64,000 nucleotides of DNA from Doris montereyensis (GCA_037039925.1 JAXRKP010001456.1:15001-79000), one strand, 5' to 3'. Shown: positions 1 through 16,557, counted from the stretch's first letter. Notes: a model not told the origin generated them from the sequence alone. A program made the numbers and translations.

Positions 1-2022
<2,022 letters not shown>

Positions 2023-2210
2023 CTCACTTCTTTTGTAATTTGTTTTTTAAATAGTTTACATTGAACACTCCATGGATTCAAATAAAGCTATGATTTCATT
2101 CATGTATCTTGCCTGATGCTAGACATTATATGAATAATTGATATACCATACACATGGAGCCAAAAAACCACATAGAACAAAAATATATTAGGATTGTGCT
2201 TTTGTTTATG

Positions 2211-2238
2211 ACCCCCCCCCCCCCCCCCCCCACCCCCT
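2211..2238. repeat. Poly-C tract
   Basis: About 20 consecutive C followed by ACCCCC; homopolymer length is unreliable. Confidence 0.9.
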
Positions 2239-2239
2239 T

Positions 2240-3465
2240 CCACTTTTTGTTTCAAATGTTTGCCATATTATGTTCTCTACTCATTGATCATCTTCATACT
2301 AACAGTATTAATAATCACTCAATGGCTTCCTTATATTTAACATGATTCTTTGTCTCTGTTTTTTTTTTTAACATATCTTTTATTTAAGTTTAAGAGTGCT
2401 AATTAAGTTTTACGCTAAATTTCTACATATTATTATTATCTTGCCAAATTTTCACGGTGAGAGAATTTTCTGTGATGAATGTTGTTTTTTTTTAGATTGA
2501 GATTATTATGATTATACATTACATTTTCTCTTGTTATCGTTTGCTGTTGATTACATAAATTATAACTATTGTTTTTGTAAAGAAATACCCAACCAAATTT
2601 GTTGAAAGTTATGAATTATGGAAAGCACTCTTTTCTTTCTCTGTATAAACACACTTGCTTGTGTTTCTCATCACAGGTAGATTGCAAAGCATTCTCTCCT
2701 TTAAAAAATAAAATAAAAGAGAATTATACTTTCCGACAGTTTCACTCAATATCTGCAGTATTAAATTATTTAAACTGTTACATTATTAATTTTTCTTTAT
2801 AATAAAACCACAATAATATTGTGAACATCGTAATATAAGGTGGTATTATAGTTCTTAAAACAGGGTTTTGTTAAGCAGTGTTGAGTCTTACTCATTATAT
2901 AAAAAAAACTAATCACAAATGTTAACTTTAGAAATGTTTCTATGACTGTGATATACATGAATTGCATCCAACTTTTAGCCTGTAAGTTTATTTGTGAACA
3001 AAGATGTTGGATCTTTTATTCACATGAATAAATATATGGAAAAAGTTTCATTTCGGTCAATGATGACATTGAAGAGATTTGTAAGTAATTCTGCACTGTT
3101 TTATCAATTTTACCATCTCATAAGAAAATAATAATAATTTTTTTTAGAAAATACTGTCTCATGTTGTTAAGCACAACGAAACTGAGTGAGGAAAAAATAA
3201 TGTTATCTTACTTTAACCATATTCTTGACGTTTGACAAACCAAAGTCCAAAATGCAATCTGGATCTTCCAATATCTTTGATTATCAATAATAAAAAATAT
3301 ATGAATATAAACTCCTTTCATTGAAGGTGTATTAAGAAAGAAAATCATAAGACACGTTGAGGAGTGTAGAAAAAAGTGTGAAAAGTGCTGATTACACCTG
3401 GAGAGGATTGAGGAAGGTCTCTCAAGACAAATGTAGATAGACAGAAATGAAAGGCTGTTGTTCAT
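2240..3465. other. No gene recognised
   Basis: AT-rich; only short chance ORFs. Confidence 0.6.
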
Positions 3466-4366
3466 TGTCTGTCTATACCTTGCCAGGAGTAAAGGGCATT
3501 AATATGGCTTGTCTATTCCTTGCTAGGAATGTAAGGCAATGGGCCTGTCTATACCTTGCTAGGAATGTAAGGCAATGATACAGCCTGTCTATACCTTGCT
3601 AGGAATGTAAGGCAATGATACAGCCTGTCTATACCTTGCTAGGAATGTAAGGCAAATACAGCCTGTCTATAATTGCCAGAAATGTAGGCAATGATACAGC
3701 CTGTCTATACCTTGCTAGGAATGTAAGGCAATGATACAGCCTGTCTAATAGGAATGTAAGGCAATGATACTGCCTGTCTATACCTTGCTAGGAATGAAAG
3801 GCAATGATATGGTCTATACCTAGGAATGTAAGGCAATGATACAGCCTGTCTATACCTTGCCAGGAATGTAAGGCAATGATACAGCCTGTCTATACCTTGC
3901 TAGGAATGTAAGGCAATGATACTGCCTGTCTATACCTTGCTAGGAATGTAAGGCAATGATACAGCCTGTCTATACATTGCTGAATGTAAGGCAATGATAC
4001 CTGTCTATACATTGCTAGGAATGTAAGGCAATGATACGGCCTGTCTATACCTTGGCTGTCAATATATCTTACCCAGGAATGTAAGGCAATGATACGGCCT
4101 GTCATGATTGCTATGAATGTAAGGCAATGAGCCTGTCTATAGATTGCTAGGAATGTAAGGCAATGATACGGCCTGTCTATACATTGCTAGGAATGAAATA
4201 TGATACGGGCTGTTTAAGGCAATGATACGGCCTGTCTATACATTGCCAGGAATGTAAGGCAATGATATCTTTTTAGGAATGTAAGGCAATGATACAGCCT
4301 GTCTATACATTGCCAGGAATGTAAGGCAATGATTGTCTATATCTTGCCAGGAATGTAAGGCAGTAA
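3466..4366. repeat. Minisatellite, about 40-bp unit, roughly 22 copies
   Basis: The unit begins GCCTGTCTATACCTTGCTAG and continues GAATGTAAGGCAATGATACA. Several units are intact; others have internal deletions of 2-15 bp. Units are directly abutting with no variable spacer, so this is a tandem array and not a CRISPR. Confidence 0.95.
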
Positions 4367-5530
4367 CCATGATGATGATGAAGAAAGACAAAGAAAATTT
4401 TGAAATATTTTGAGGTATCTTTTTAAATACAAATAATTTATAATTTGGGCCTATATTGCGAGGGGGAGGGGGTGTGTGATCGACAGATTACATAATATTT
4501 TCCTTCTTCACCATGTTACTTTATGGCCTTTTAAGGTACGTTTTCACACAAAAAAATATTCAAAGCTTCTGATTTCCCCACCAATTCGTTAAGGGCACAT
4601 TTAACAACATTTACCCATTTAGTTTTAAACATTTTCAATTAATTGAAAGATACATCTTTACTAAAGGGATCATTGACTGGACTGATATTTACATCTGTTT
4701 TTATTTTTTGAAAATATTCTTTGTTTATGTTAAATTAATGGTTTCATCAAGGAGTATTGGACTGTTTGTCTCATGTCAAGTCACAATACTAATGATATTT
4801 AACATTATATTTTAGTTTTTCATATCTTTGTGTTAAGAAAAAAGAGAACTTTGAACTTCTTTTTTCATTGTTTCTCCAAAAATTACACAATAAACCCAAC
4901 AAACAAAATATCAAAATAAAAGGTGGAATCGAAACTATAAAAATGAAACTAAACCCTTCACGGTAAATACAAATGTTTTTGTCGATTACGATGTATTTTT
5001 GTGAAATGCGACAGTGCTTTTGCAAACTGAGAAAGGCATCTCCAGACTATTTGTTAACTTGGGGTTTCTTTTAATGGACAATACAGTTAACCCTCATATA
5101 CATACTTTTCAAGCTGAATACATACGTAAGTATTCAAAGCCAAAAAAACTAACAGATATGTTTTTTACATACTGTTTGGCAGTTATGATGTTGTAATAGT
5201 CTTAAGAAGTATTTTAGTCAAATGTATACTTGGACGAGAAAATATTTTAGATTGAATGTCTGTCTTTGTTCTCAAGATAATGGTTTAGATGAATTTAATA
5301 ACCCTGCAAATATTTGTATCTCTTTCAGCTAATGAAATTTATGGACGTGATCTCACGAAAGCAAGCAAAATGGCATTGATCACTGATCACTATTTATTAA
5401 GTCGAAATGTCATCAATTTCATTTCTGTATTTTCTTTCTCAAACCATGGTAGCTTGTTTCAGCTGAAGGCTGTAATCCCTGATTCACTGGATACGGTTTA
5501 CACCTCTACAGCATATTGCACATGGAGGTC
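4367..5530. other. No gene recognised
   Basis: AT-rich; an 81-codon plus-strand ORF at 5,289 has no recognisable domain and runs up to the RTE-like insertion site. Confidence 0.6.
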
Positions 5531-5565
5531 ATAAAATATAACTTTCTTTCTTTCTTTATCAGTTC

Positions 5566-8500
5566 TCATTCTACCTTTCGGTGTAATGGTTCAGATTCCG
5601 AGATGATCTTTCTCCACGATGCCCTGTCCTGGCATTTTCTGTTTCCTTCCAAGATCATTAAATTTCTATGCTTCAATGCCCCTTTTATATCTTCTTCCCC
5701 CTTTCTCTGAGGTCTGCCTTTTGGTCTTTTACCTTGGGCTTTAGCACTGTATACTGATTTAGCTATTCTATTGTCATTCATCCTGTTTACATGCCCAAAC
5801 CATCTCAATTGATTTATTTCTATCTTAGTTTTTATGCCATCTACTTTGGTTTGATCTCTTATTGTTGTGTTTATGATTTTGTCTCTTTTAGTTTTTCCTA
5901 CTACTCTTCTTAGATATTTCACTTCAGCTGCCTGTACTCTACTGTATTCACTACTGTCTAAGGTCCAGGTTTCGCTGCCATAGAGGAGAGTAGGACAATA
6001 AACTGTATTGTATACTGTCATTTTGGTTTTTGTTGACAATTCTTGCTTACCTACAAATGCCTTTCCTAGATGGTTATATATTGCACTTGCCTTTTGGATT
6101 CTCTGGCTGATTTCCTCTCTTAGTTTTCCCTCCGAGTTAATCATTACTCCTAGGTAATTGTAGCTTTGAACTTGTTCTAAATTCTCCTGCCCAATTCAAA
6201 TTTTTGTGTTTTAGCTTCCCTAGTTACTAGCATTGTTTTGGTTTTCTTTGCATTTACTCTCATTCCTCTTTTATTTAGTTCATCGTTCATTATGTTGATA
6301 TTCGACTGAAGGTCCCTTTCTGATTTTCCAAACAGAACTAATTCATCGGCAAATGAAAGCATTCATACATTTACTGGTTTGAACTTCCACATACCAACAT
6401 TCATTTTCTTCAATTTTGTGTATGCCTTTGCAACTGAATCCATAAATGTGATAAACAAAAGAGGACTTAGGATAAAAACCCTGTCTTACTACTATATCAA
6501 CATCAAATTCTGCAGATATGTTTCCAGCTACTCTCACTGCACATGTTGGTTTATTGTAAAAATGTTTAATGGCTTCTATTACATTTTGCTCTACATTGTG
6601 TTCTTTTAAGGAATGCCATAGTTCGTCCCTCCTCAGTGTCAAATGCCTTTTCTAAGTCAATAAAACACAAGTGCAAGTCAATGTTTCTCTCAAAGAATTT
6701 TTCTATTATTTGTCTAATTGTAAATATGTGGTCTTGTACACTTCTTCCTGGCCTTAATCCACTCTGATGCTCTTCAATCTGATCCTCTACTCTTTTCCTT
6801 AATTTCATTTCCAGTATCCTGGCATATATTTTTCCTGGAACGCTAAGTACTGATATCCCTCTATAGTTTGAGCATTCTATAGTTGATCCTTTTTTATGTA
6901 TTGGTACTACCGTTTCCTTTTTCCAATCGTCTGGCACCTTTTTGGACTTCCATGCTTGTTGGCATATTGCATGTAGTAGTTTGTCTGCCTCTCTCCCTTG
7001 GTTTTTAATCATTTCTGGATAAACTTGATCTGCTCTTGGGGCTTTTCCTAATTCACTTTTCTTATAGCTGTTTGGATTTCTTCCATTGATATATCTACAT
7101 CTTCAGCTGTCTCCTCTGGATTACTTGTTAATCTTACTGCTTGATCTTTACTCCTTGTTTCATACGTTCTGGAGGGATTATGTAATTGGTGAAAATGTTT
7201 TCTCCATGTTTCCATGATTTCGCTGTCTTCTTTCATTATTTCTCTTTTGGCATTCTTAATTTGTCGTATTGGGCATGCTTTGGTCTTTCTCATGCTCTTC
7301 ATTGCCTCCCAAAACAGCTTTTGATTTCCTTGATAGCTTTCTTGAAGTCTTTGTCAAAACTCTTCCCATTGTTCCTGTTTTGCTTTTCTAACTTCCTCTT
7401 TAGCGATAGTTCTTTTATTCACGTAATCTATCCTATCCTCTGGTCTCTTTGTTTGCAAGTATTTCTTCCAGGCATTCTTCTTTTCTTTGACCTTAGTTTT
7501 GACATTCTCATTCCACCATGCTGTTCTTTAATTTATTTCCTACCACAGACCTCTTCAGTACAACTGAGGAGTGTTTCTTTATACATATGCCACTTTTCTT
7601 CTATTGTGCTATCATTCAGATCCATTTGTCTTTTACTGATACATCTTTTTATCCTAGATTGGTATACCTGTTTTACTACTTGTTTATTTAGTTCCTCTAC
7701 TTTGAGTTTAGTAGCTTTCTTCTCTTTCCTTTTCTGTTTGTTTTTCTCAGTCTCTAATCTCATTTTGGCAATCACTAGGTGATGATCACTAAATATTTCT
7801 GCTCCTGTTTAAAAGGGAGTTGCTAACTGTTATGTAGTCTATCATTGACTTTTCACACCTGTCTGTATTTGATCTTGTATATTTGTGGATATCTTTATGA
7901 GGAAAAAAGGTGTTGGCTATTTTCATGTTGTTCTCTAGGCAAAAATCTATTAGTCTCTCCATTTGAAGAAGTTGTTGTCTCTCCTTCTTTACCTATTACT
8001 CCACCTGTTTCTATATTGTTGCCTACTCTAGAATTTAAATCTCCTAAAACCATTAGTTCCTGTTTGTGTTTAAGATTCTCTGCAGCTATTTGTAAATCGT
8101 TTTCGAAAGTATCTTTTTCTTCTTTAGTGGCATCTTCGTTTGGTCCATAAGCTATTAATAATTTAATTTCTCTTCCTTTTGGTTTAATATTTACCTTTAA
8201 TAGTAGCCGTGCGCTTATAAATTTCCAGCTTTCTAGTAGCTTTTCGTGCCTTTTATGCACTAGGAGACCTACTCCTGCTCTAGGTCTATCCTTGACATTG
8301 ACTCCTGAGAAGATTAAAATATGGTTCGGTCCTTCATTTTCTATTCCATGTCCTTTTTCTTTGTTTCTGTAATAATAGCCAAAATGTCTACTTTGAAATT
8401 TTCCATTTCTTCAACTAATTCTAACTCTTTTCCATTTATTGCTCTAACGTTCCATGTTCCAAAAATCACAGTCCTTGTTCGTTTCCATTTTTGTCATTGA
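5566..8500 (-). pseudogene. RTE-like endonuclease/reverse transcriptase, broken
   Basis: Read from right to left. APE-type endonuclease pieces (IFGTWNVR near 8,450; LLIAYGPNEDATKEEKD; VLGDLNSRVG near 8,030) are followed by a basic central region and reverse transcriptase (TVVPIHKKGS; SNYRGISVLSVPGKIYARIL; CFIDLEKAFD near 6,650). The RT active-site box reads FADE at 6,342-6,353 instead of FADD. The C-terminal part holds LYGSETWTL and RWFGHVNRMND. Stops and frameshifts separate the blocks. The D-to-E change should inactivate the enzyme even if the frame breaks were only sequencing errors. Confidence 0.9.
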
Positions 8501-8584
8501 AAGGTCGAGCTGGGTATATTATTATTATATTTATTTCTCTGCATCAGTTAGGTTTCGGATAAGCAGGGCATTAGCCCACTGTAC

Positions 8585-8806
8585 CCTAGGTAGCTGCCAC
8601 CTTGAGGCTCCCTACCAGGCCTTGATATTTTCCCCTTAGCCTTTGATCATTCAAGACCAGCATGCAAGGCAGTAGGTTGTTATTTTCTGTCAGGGTTAAC
8701 TCCCTTAGCCTTTGGTCAGCCAAGACCGACCTGCAAGGCAGCAGAAGACTCGTGGAGGGAGGGATCATCTACTCCCCATACAGGTGCTTACCTGTCCGCT
8801 GCCCGG
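8585..8806 (-). repeat. 5' UTR monomers of the RTE-like element (about 2)
   Basis: About two copies of a roughly 65-bp unit starting CTGCTGCCTTGCAGG and ending TTAACCCTGACAG lie between the element start and the coding region. The second RTE-like copy has about three. Confidence 0.75.
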
Positions 8807-8992
8807 ATAAAATATAACTATCACAATAAAATATGGAATGCATAACCATGTTGGAAACTGATAGAAAACATGAAAATATGCATAAATGAGTGTGATGGTT
8901 TTCTCATCAAACTTGCTAAGGACATACTTGTAGATTGTAAAAGTGATCCCCTAACATGGTGGTCCATGATCAATCATCTTGCTCCAACCAAA

Positions 8993-9447
8993 CAATTTCT
9001 TCCATTACATTCCATTTCATCCTAATCATATGAATGATGTAAAGCTAGTACTAGCATTTGATATAGTCATAAAGATTTATCATTGTTGCATAATTGACAA
9101 TTGAAGGTGTCATTTCAATAGTGTGTCTTTGTCCTCTTTTGTGAAAAGCAAGACAGAGAGATAATTCTAGGGAATAAAGAGGAAATCATGCTTCCTGAAA
9201 AGTATGAAAGTGGTATGATGAAAACACATCACATTTAGAGCTGTTTGAAACTTGGAATTCCCAAAGCCATCTGTGCCTAAGTCCATTGTTTTGGGCAATT
9301 TTCTCTAAATTGTGACTTCAGCACACTATTGAAATGACCCCTTCAATTTCTTCCATTAAGTTCCATTTCATCCTAATCATATGAATGATGTAAAGCTAGT
9401 ACTAGCATTTGATATAGTCATAAAGATTTATCATTGTTGCATAATTG
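8993..9447. repeat. 104-bp direct repeats around a 248-bp inverted-repeat element
   Basis: 8,993-9,096 and 9,344-9,447 are nearly identical. Between them 9,100-9,347 is bounded by a 26-bp inverted repeat (ATTGAAGGTGTCATTTCAAT and its complement, one mismatch). See findings. Confidence 0.85.
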
Positions 9448-9676
9448 TTCATTAGATTCTCTGATTGATGGGACTCTCAATGTTTTATATGATTACACAC
9501 TTACACACTTGTTAATGTTAATGATAATTTTTATGTAATGGATCTTCATAGAAGTGGTTTACAGCACAGGGTGATTTTAATTTATTTCTAACATTAACGT
9601 TTGCACGATTTCCGCTGCCCATTTATTTTAAGTCAGTAACTTCTTTTTACCGAAGTGTTTTGTGCGCTTTGTTACA

Positions 9677-9925
9677 GCCAGCCGCTATTAAAGCATGAAT
9701 CATTTGACATCTTTTGAGCAAGACTTGAAAAAAAAAATTTCACGGTTGAAGAAAATGCTCACTGTTATGGAGCAGAAATGTTGTTTTTCCCCAGTCATTT
9801 TCCATTGGTTGAAATTGAATAATAGGAGACAACAGGGAAAGATAAAGTTATTTTCAGAAGTTTAAAAAAAAAAGAAAGAATGTAATTTATTTTTAAAATT
9901 GCTCCATACACGAATAGCGGCTGGC
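9677..9925. mobile_element. Possible MITE with 13-bp perfect terminal inverted repeats
   Basis: GCCAGCCGCTATT at 9,677-9,689 is matched by its complement at 9,913-9,925. Interior is AT-rich without an ORF. No clear target duplication. Confidence 0.45.
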
Positions 9926-12900
9926 GGCAACATATATCTATGAGTGTGAGTCTTATGTGTACACAAATATGGGTGAAAACCCTAATTTTATTGTGGATAT
10001 TTTGGGGTTATTTTTTTAATTTTTTTTCTTCTTTCTAAATTTGAGGACATCTCTTTGTTTGAGCCCACTTTCAACATGTTAATTACTAACAGTGTATAAT
10101 TGCAATATTACAAAACAAAGAATACTTTGGTAATAACTTTAACCACTGTAATTGTAATAAGAACTATTTGAATAAAAATAATATTTTACAATCCCAGCAA
10201 AATACACTATCAACTTTGTTGGCTTCGTATGCTTGTTATTATTATTGAGAGGGAGGAGGGGAACTGTTCACGACTGTCAGTACATGTATCATAGTCAATT
10301 TTACTTCAAATGGGCAACATTTTTCGCGGATAACTATGTTATTTTATATCATATCAAGTTCAAGTTTTGTGCAGTTCTCAAAAAATTCATGTCGCAATAT
10401 ACCTTTCCCCCCCCCCCCCATTTTATTTTAGCTTGAAACAAAAAAGTCTTCTTCATAACGTCTCTAATATTATTACATGGTTTACAGTCTATGTTTGTCC
10501 ATCATGTCTTAATTGCAAATTCATACAATTTGAAGGTCACAGAATCTCTTCTTCGTCTTCACCATCGTCTTTTTCAGATTCATTTTAATTTGCTTTTTTT
10601 ATTCTTCAGCTGTACTGTAAGTAATAAATTTGCCAACTTTAAACAAAGTCTTGCAATAAGGCAATTACATGTAGTTGTATATTGTTCTTGTACGGTTTTA
10701 TTGATACCGTCGAAATGCCATGAAGAAGACAGTGCACTCTTTTCAAACTCTGTATTTACTGTCAACCCTTTGAATATGTATTTTTTAAATATTGTCCATG
10801 AACATAATAATTTTATGAAGGATTTTTTTTTTTTATCTCTAACGTTAAAATGTAGCCATATTGCAACATGAGGTTCTGAGTAAGGGTGCAAAATGTGAAC
10901 ATGAACGATGCAAATGCAATACACAAAAGATCTCCTGAAAATATGTTGCCCATATGAAGTGAAACAAACTACTATAGATTTTGACAATAGACATAAAAAT
11001 CCCTACTTTAATTTTGTTTGCTTCTTTTCAAATGTTTTGTTTTCATTGGTGTTGTTGCTTATTATTGGTTTTGTTTGCTTTTTATTTTTATTTTTTTTTA
11101 TTAAAACACACATAATAGTAGAAATAATGAGAAAAGGACACCATTTTTAGAATATTCAATGTTTAATTCCAAAGATCACAGGAAAATAAGTGATAATACC
11201 AAGTCACAAGCAAAAGAAGAGGAAAAAAAAAAAGAAAAGGAAAAAAAAGGTGTTAAAAAAATAAATAAATGAAAAGAAATAAATAAAAAACCGAAAGATT
11301 TTTTTTAAACTAACAAGGACTGTGGTGACATGATTACAATAAAGTGCTTTCAATGTAAGTCTCACTAAATAAATGTTGTTTTTATTATTCGAGTGACTGG
11401 TAGTGATATTATCTTTTCATCATCATAATTAAGCGATAACAGGAAAAGGACAAGCCAGGAAAAGGGAAGATAAAGCTACAGACTAAGTAAAAGTAGGCTG
11501 TGGCTTTACCATCATTTTTGACTGGCTTTGAAATGTATAAGGAAGGAAGGAGAAAGTAAAGATGAAAACTACAATTTAAAAAGGGTATGAAAATAAAGTA
11601 ATGTTATATGATTCTTAGAGCTGGGAATGAAGCAAATGAATTTTACACCTAGGATAAGAGAAGAAAGTATGGCTGAAAAACAACTTCCTCTAAGAAAGAC
11701 ACATTAAGGGCAAAGGCTACACAAATATCCTCTTAAAAAAGGGGAGGGTGTTTCAGAAAAATTAAGAGACATCGCAAAATGCTATGCGTGGGGGCTAGGG
11801 AGAGAGAGAGAGAGACAACAATGACTATGACAATTGCTGATCCATAGGCATTCATGAATGATGAGGAAGCAATGCTTATGATATAAATAAATCATAAATC
11901 ATGGATATGTTGGGCATTGTGAACCGATGTACTTACCATGAGAGCATGAAAAAACAATTGGCTTAATAGCCATGGGCTAGAATGGGAGCTCGAAACTTTG
12001 CAGACTTGATCGCAAGCAAAATAGATATACTAAAAAAAAAAAAATCACTGAGCGATTTATAATTTTCAATTTATACGTCATCTTTGATCTCACTCATTCT
12101 CTTTCTCATTGATAGGTAAGTAGGAAGAAAAGTGTATGACTTTTGGTTCAAACTCAAACTGCTAGACAAAGTTAATGCTTCTTTGTGTTTTAATAAATTT
12201 TGAGGGGCTTTCAGAGGGGCAAGAGGACTCCAAACTGACTACAAATGCAATTTTTGTCTGAGAAGTCAAGCTTGTATTCCTTATGTTAATAAATCATAGG
12301 TCTGGGTGAAGACTTTAATCCAAATGAAAATGAAAGCCACTCTTTCACCTTTCAGACTTTGGAAAATAATTATAGTAACTGACACTGACATGGTCACACT
12401 CACTGAAGTTCAGGCTACGAAAATTAAGATTAAAGCTAACTTCTGAGAAGCAAGGTTTGAAATGAACCTTACATACTTGACAACAAGGATTTAAGTGATT
12501 TCAAAAGACGATCCACAAGGTTTTTAGGAGGATGAAAGTAAGGACGAGAAAAAGACACACAGAAATCAGGCCCAGTGCCCTTACCATTGGGCTCAGGGAG
12601 CAGAAAAAAGGGATATTACAAGATATGTGCAGTACTGACCACAGACAAAGTTTGTAGATAACAACAACAAAAAAACCAACACACAAGCATGTAGATGGAA
12701 ATGCAGAGATACAAACAATAACTGAAGAGGGGCCTTCACCCATAAATCTCAATATTCTCAAAGCATCAAACTTGGCTTGAAAATAACGTAAGCAAGATTT
12801 TGTAAGTTCCTATTTGGATTTTTTGTGTGCTTATTAGCAATAAAATAATTGACAATACTCTATAACGTACTGTGATACAAACAAGGCTAATATTTCCAGA

Positions 12901-15900
12901 AACCCTCCGTCATACTAGTTCAATAAACTGCGTTAAATGTTTAAAAACAAATGAAATAAAATAATAAAAGAAAAACAAGGAAATACTACCAGGATGATAG
13001 TAGTACCAGTCCGATGATTCTTTTGATTTGGTAACAGAAACCCATCATTTAGTACACACAACCTCTGTAGTGGGTTTTTATTGACACTTCTTGACTTTTA
13101 ACTAATAGAACATAAAACAAAACTTTAAGTAATAAAAGCAAGAATGCCTTCACTTTACCTCAAACAAGACTTATATGGGTGTTTAATGGCATGTTCATTC
13201 TCTGACATTGAATGATCTTTGACTAAAAGAAAAGGACGGCTGTAGCATTGCAAGAAAGCACGGAGGGTAAATGATGCGAATAAACTGCAGTCTACACGCC
13301 GTAGAATAGCTCTAGACTGAATGCATGACCCTTTATGTTTGAATAATATAAACAGGGCTAATAGTGAAAGTACATAGAATGGTCATTTCAAGCAAATGAA
13401 AATATTCTTATTTTAAGTTTTAGCATTAAGTTCTTAGCTAAGGGGCCTACCATGAACTGTAATTTAATGCCACTTTCCTAGCAATTGCCTATATAGGGAA
13501 AAACACCCAACTCAAACCAAGTCTACGTTTTCTTTATTCAATAGGGAAACTTTTGTATGAAATGGATTTCGTCTTATCTCAAATTTATTCAGTCTTACTC
13601 TTACAGGATACAATCAATAATTTTGATAAGTATTCAACTCATTCTTCAATCTATACAGAAATTGAATTATAAAATTTTAATTAATTTTTTTAACGCAGAA
13701 AAAGGAATACCCTTTACTCGTTATACAGCCCCATTCAAATTTAAATAAATCGTTCACCAATTGTTTAATAGTAAAATTACCCTTTTCAAGTCAATGGTCC
13801 ATTGAGCAAACATAGTTTAATTGAAATCTAAAGTACCTCATATTTCTTTTAGTCTTTCCAGGCATATCACCCATATATTAGTTATATATTCAGGTATATC
13901 TATCTTTTCACTTCACTCATCATGTTTTTCAAACCTTCATTTCCCTTTCACGTTGAAGTCAACTTTTCATATTCAGATTCACTGCCTGTCTTTAATGAAA
14001 TTAAGTAAGTAAAGTATTAAAATGTGACAGTGTGATAAAAATAGAAGGCAACTCATGCCTGTGAATCAGGGTTCAATTGACAGGCAATCTGTGACTTCAA
14101 ACATTTCCCCCAAAAAGAAGAACAACAAAAAAGCATCGAAAAGCCAACAACTCATTTAAGTATCAAATTGGTTTGTTTCTCTTGACTTCCTCATTATTAA
14201 AGATTTTAAACATATTTTTAAAAAGACGATTAATCAAATAGTAGATTTTGCAATTGCAACTTTTTCCCTTAAAAGATTCTGTTGTTTTTTCTCATATGAG
14301 TAAGAAAAGTTATCTTGAAACATTCAGTCACTTTATTCTTCCATTGCTAAATTTGTCAAAGTTCTCAGATTAAAAGAAATGACTCTCATCTTTTCTATTA
14401 CAAAGTTGATTTATTAAGAGGTGTTAAAAATCAAATTTTCCTCCGCTCAAGGATAGAAATCACAGAAACAATAGTCAGTTTTCATTAAATTACATCAAAT
14501 CAGACTACTTTAAATAAAATGTGACAATTGGAGGTGCAGTAAACATGTAGTATGCAGTGATGACGTACAAACAAATACTGACACATATGGGAACATCAGT
14601 TTCTTCATTGCTTGTATTAAAAGAAAACCACTCACTACAACTGTAAGACTAAGTAAAAATACCAAAACGAAAAACAGAAAAAAGAAAAAAAAAGTCACAG
14701 ATCTAATCACAAGTTTCCCCAGAAAGATGCAGATTTCATTTCTGTATAGTTTTCAAGACTTCATCCTTATCAATAATAGCACAGTATTCTATGAATGCAT
14801 CTAAACAAAATACACTTATTCACCGCTTCTTTGTATTAAATTTCATGATAGAAACTAACAGATAAAAGCCCCAAAATTCATCACATACCCAAGATATTTA
14901 TCCACATGACCTCAATCAATTGACATGACAAACAACTGATTGGGTATAGTGTGATATACACAAAAAATCAACTCACTTTCCAAGCGAATTTTTAGCTGAC
15001 ACAGTTGTGGTCACCGCCAAAAATGCACATTCAAAATGCAGACTTATTTGCAATGACATGGATCTTTATAACACCGTTTTACCGTTGCAATGGAATTGGA
15101 ATGCTACACTTTGATCCACTTCACCAAAACCCCCACTCCGGATATCAACTTCATAAATGAAATAGGCCAACTTTACAGAGAGAGGCTAATTGCATTGATA
15201 CGTTGTTGGCAGAATCTAAGTTAAAACAAAGAAATATACTGTAGCATTATCCTTAAGAAAAGAAATAAAAATAAAAAAAACTGGGAGAAAAATACCCCCG
15301 CAATAATAATAAAGTAATGATAAACATTGATGCAATCGATGTATGGGCATTACTGACCATACAGGGAATACTTGAGTATAATTCGTTATCATGAAATTTA
15401 TCAAAAGATAACTCCACCAAAACACATTACTCTTTCTTGCTTGAAAACCATACATTTCGGCAGTAATTACTGTAGTATTTCAGAGGGCCCGATTTTTCTT
15501 CTGATACTTTATTTTTCGGTGTATGCTTTCTTCTTGGGATAACTGTATCTTATGGATAAATTCAACAGCTTAGCAGAGATTTCTAGTTTGTATCAACTCA
15601 AATGATTGGGAAATGAAAAGGAACTCTGCGTAGGATTTTCATATTGTTGACATTCATTTTTAATCACACTTTCTATACTAGCCTTAAAATTTGCTCTCTT
15701 GTGATCCTTATCTTACAACATGCCCTGTGTTGTGCATGTGTATGCGTACGTGTATGTGTGAAAGATACAAGTGCTGATCTTACATTTGCTGTACTTACTT
15801 CTGACATCTGACCAGGTCTAATAAATGTGTCCATATTTACATCAATACATTTTAGTCAAATTTATAATCAATTCCTTTCAAAGAGAGAAAAAAATGAAGA

Positions 15901-16004
15901 ATGTCAATTTTTTGTAAGTAACCATATAAGTCCATTGATCTTGACATTAACTGGTCTCAACTGCATGCCATCAAATATGTGTATGTCACCAAAGTATCTA
16001 AGCA
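9926..16004. other. Gene-poor AT-rich interval
   Basis: Six kilobases with poly-A/poly-T and short GA tracts. ORFs up to 135 codons (10,580-10,987 minus) show no domain and overlap on both strands. No splice-linked coding blocks found. Confidence 0.6.

Positions 16005-16557
<553 letters not shown>

Larger units (their letters stand above)
5544..8806 (-). mobile_element. RTE-like non-LTR retrotransposon, complete copy
   Basis: The 3.26-kb element has 5' UTR monomers at its right end, an endonuclease/reverse-transcriptase coding region and a short GAAA-type 3' tail at its left end. It is bounded by a perfect 13-bp target duplication, ATAAAATATAACT, at 5,531-5,543 and 8,807-8,819. Both ends are therefore intact, although the reading frame is broken. 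The organisation (one ORF, APE endonuclease, short simple-repeat tail) fits RTE-type elements often annotated as CFDP2-like. Clade assignment is by recall. Confidence 0.9.

Noticed and set aside
3466..4366. CRISPR-like array
   Set aside because: Eukaryotic sequence; units abut directly without unique spacers, so it is a minisatellite.
10580..10987. 135-codon minus-strand ORF
   Set aside because: Overlaps other ORFs on the opposite strand, AT-rich, no recognisable domain or splice partners.
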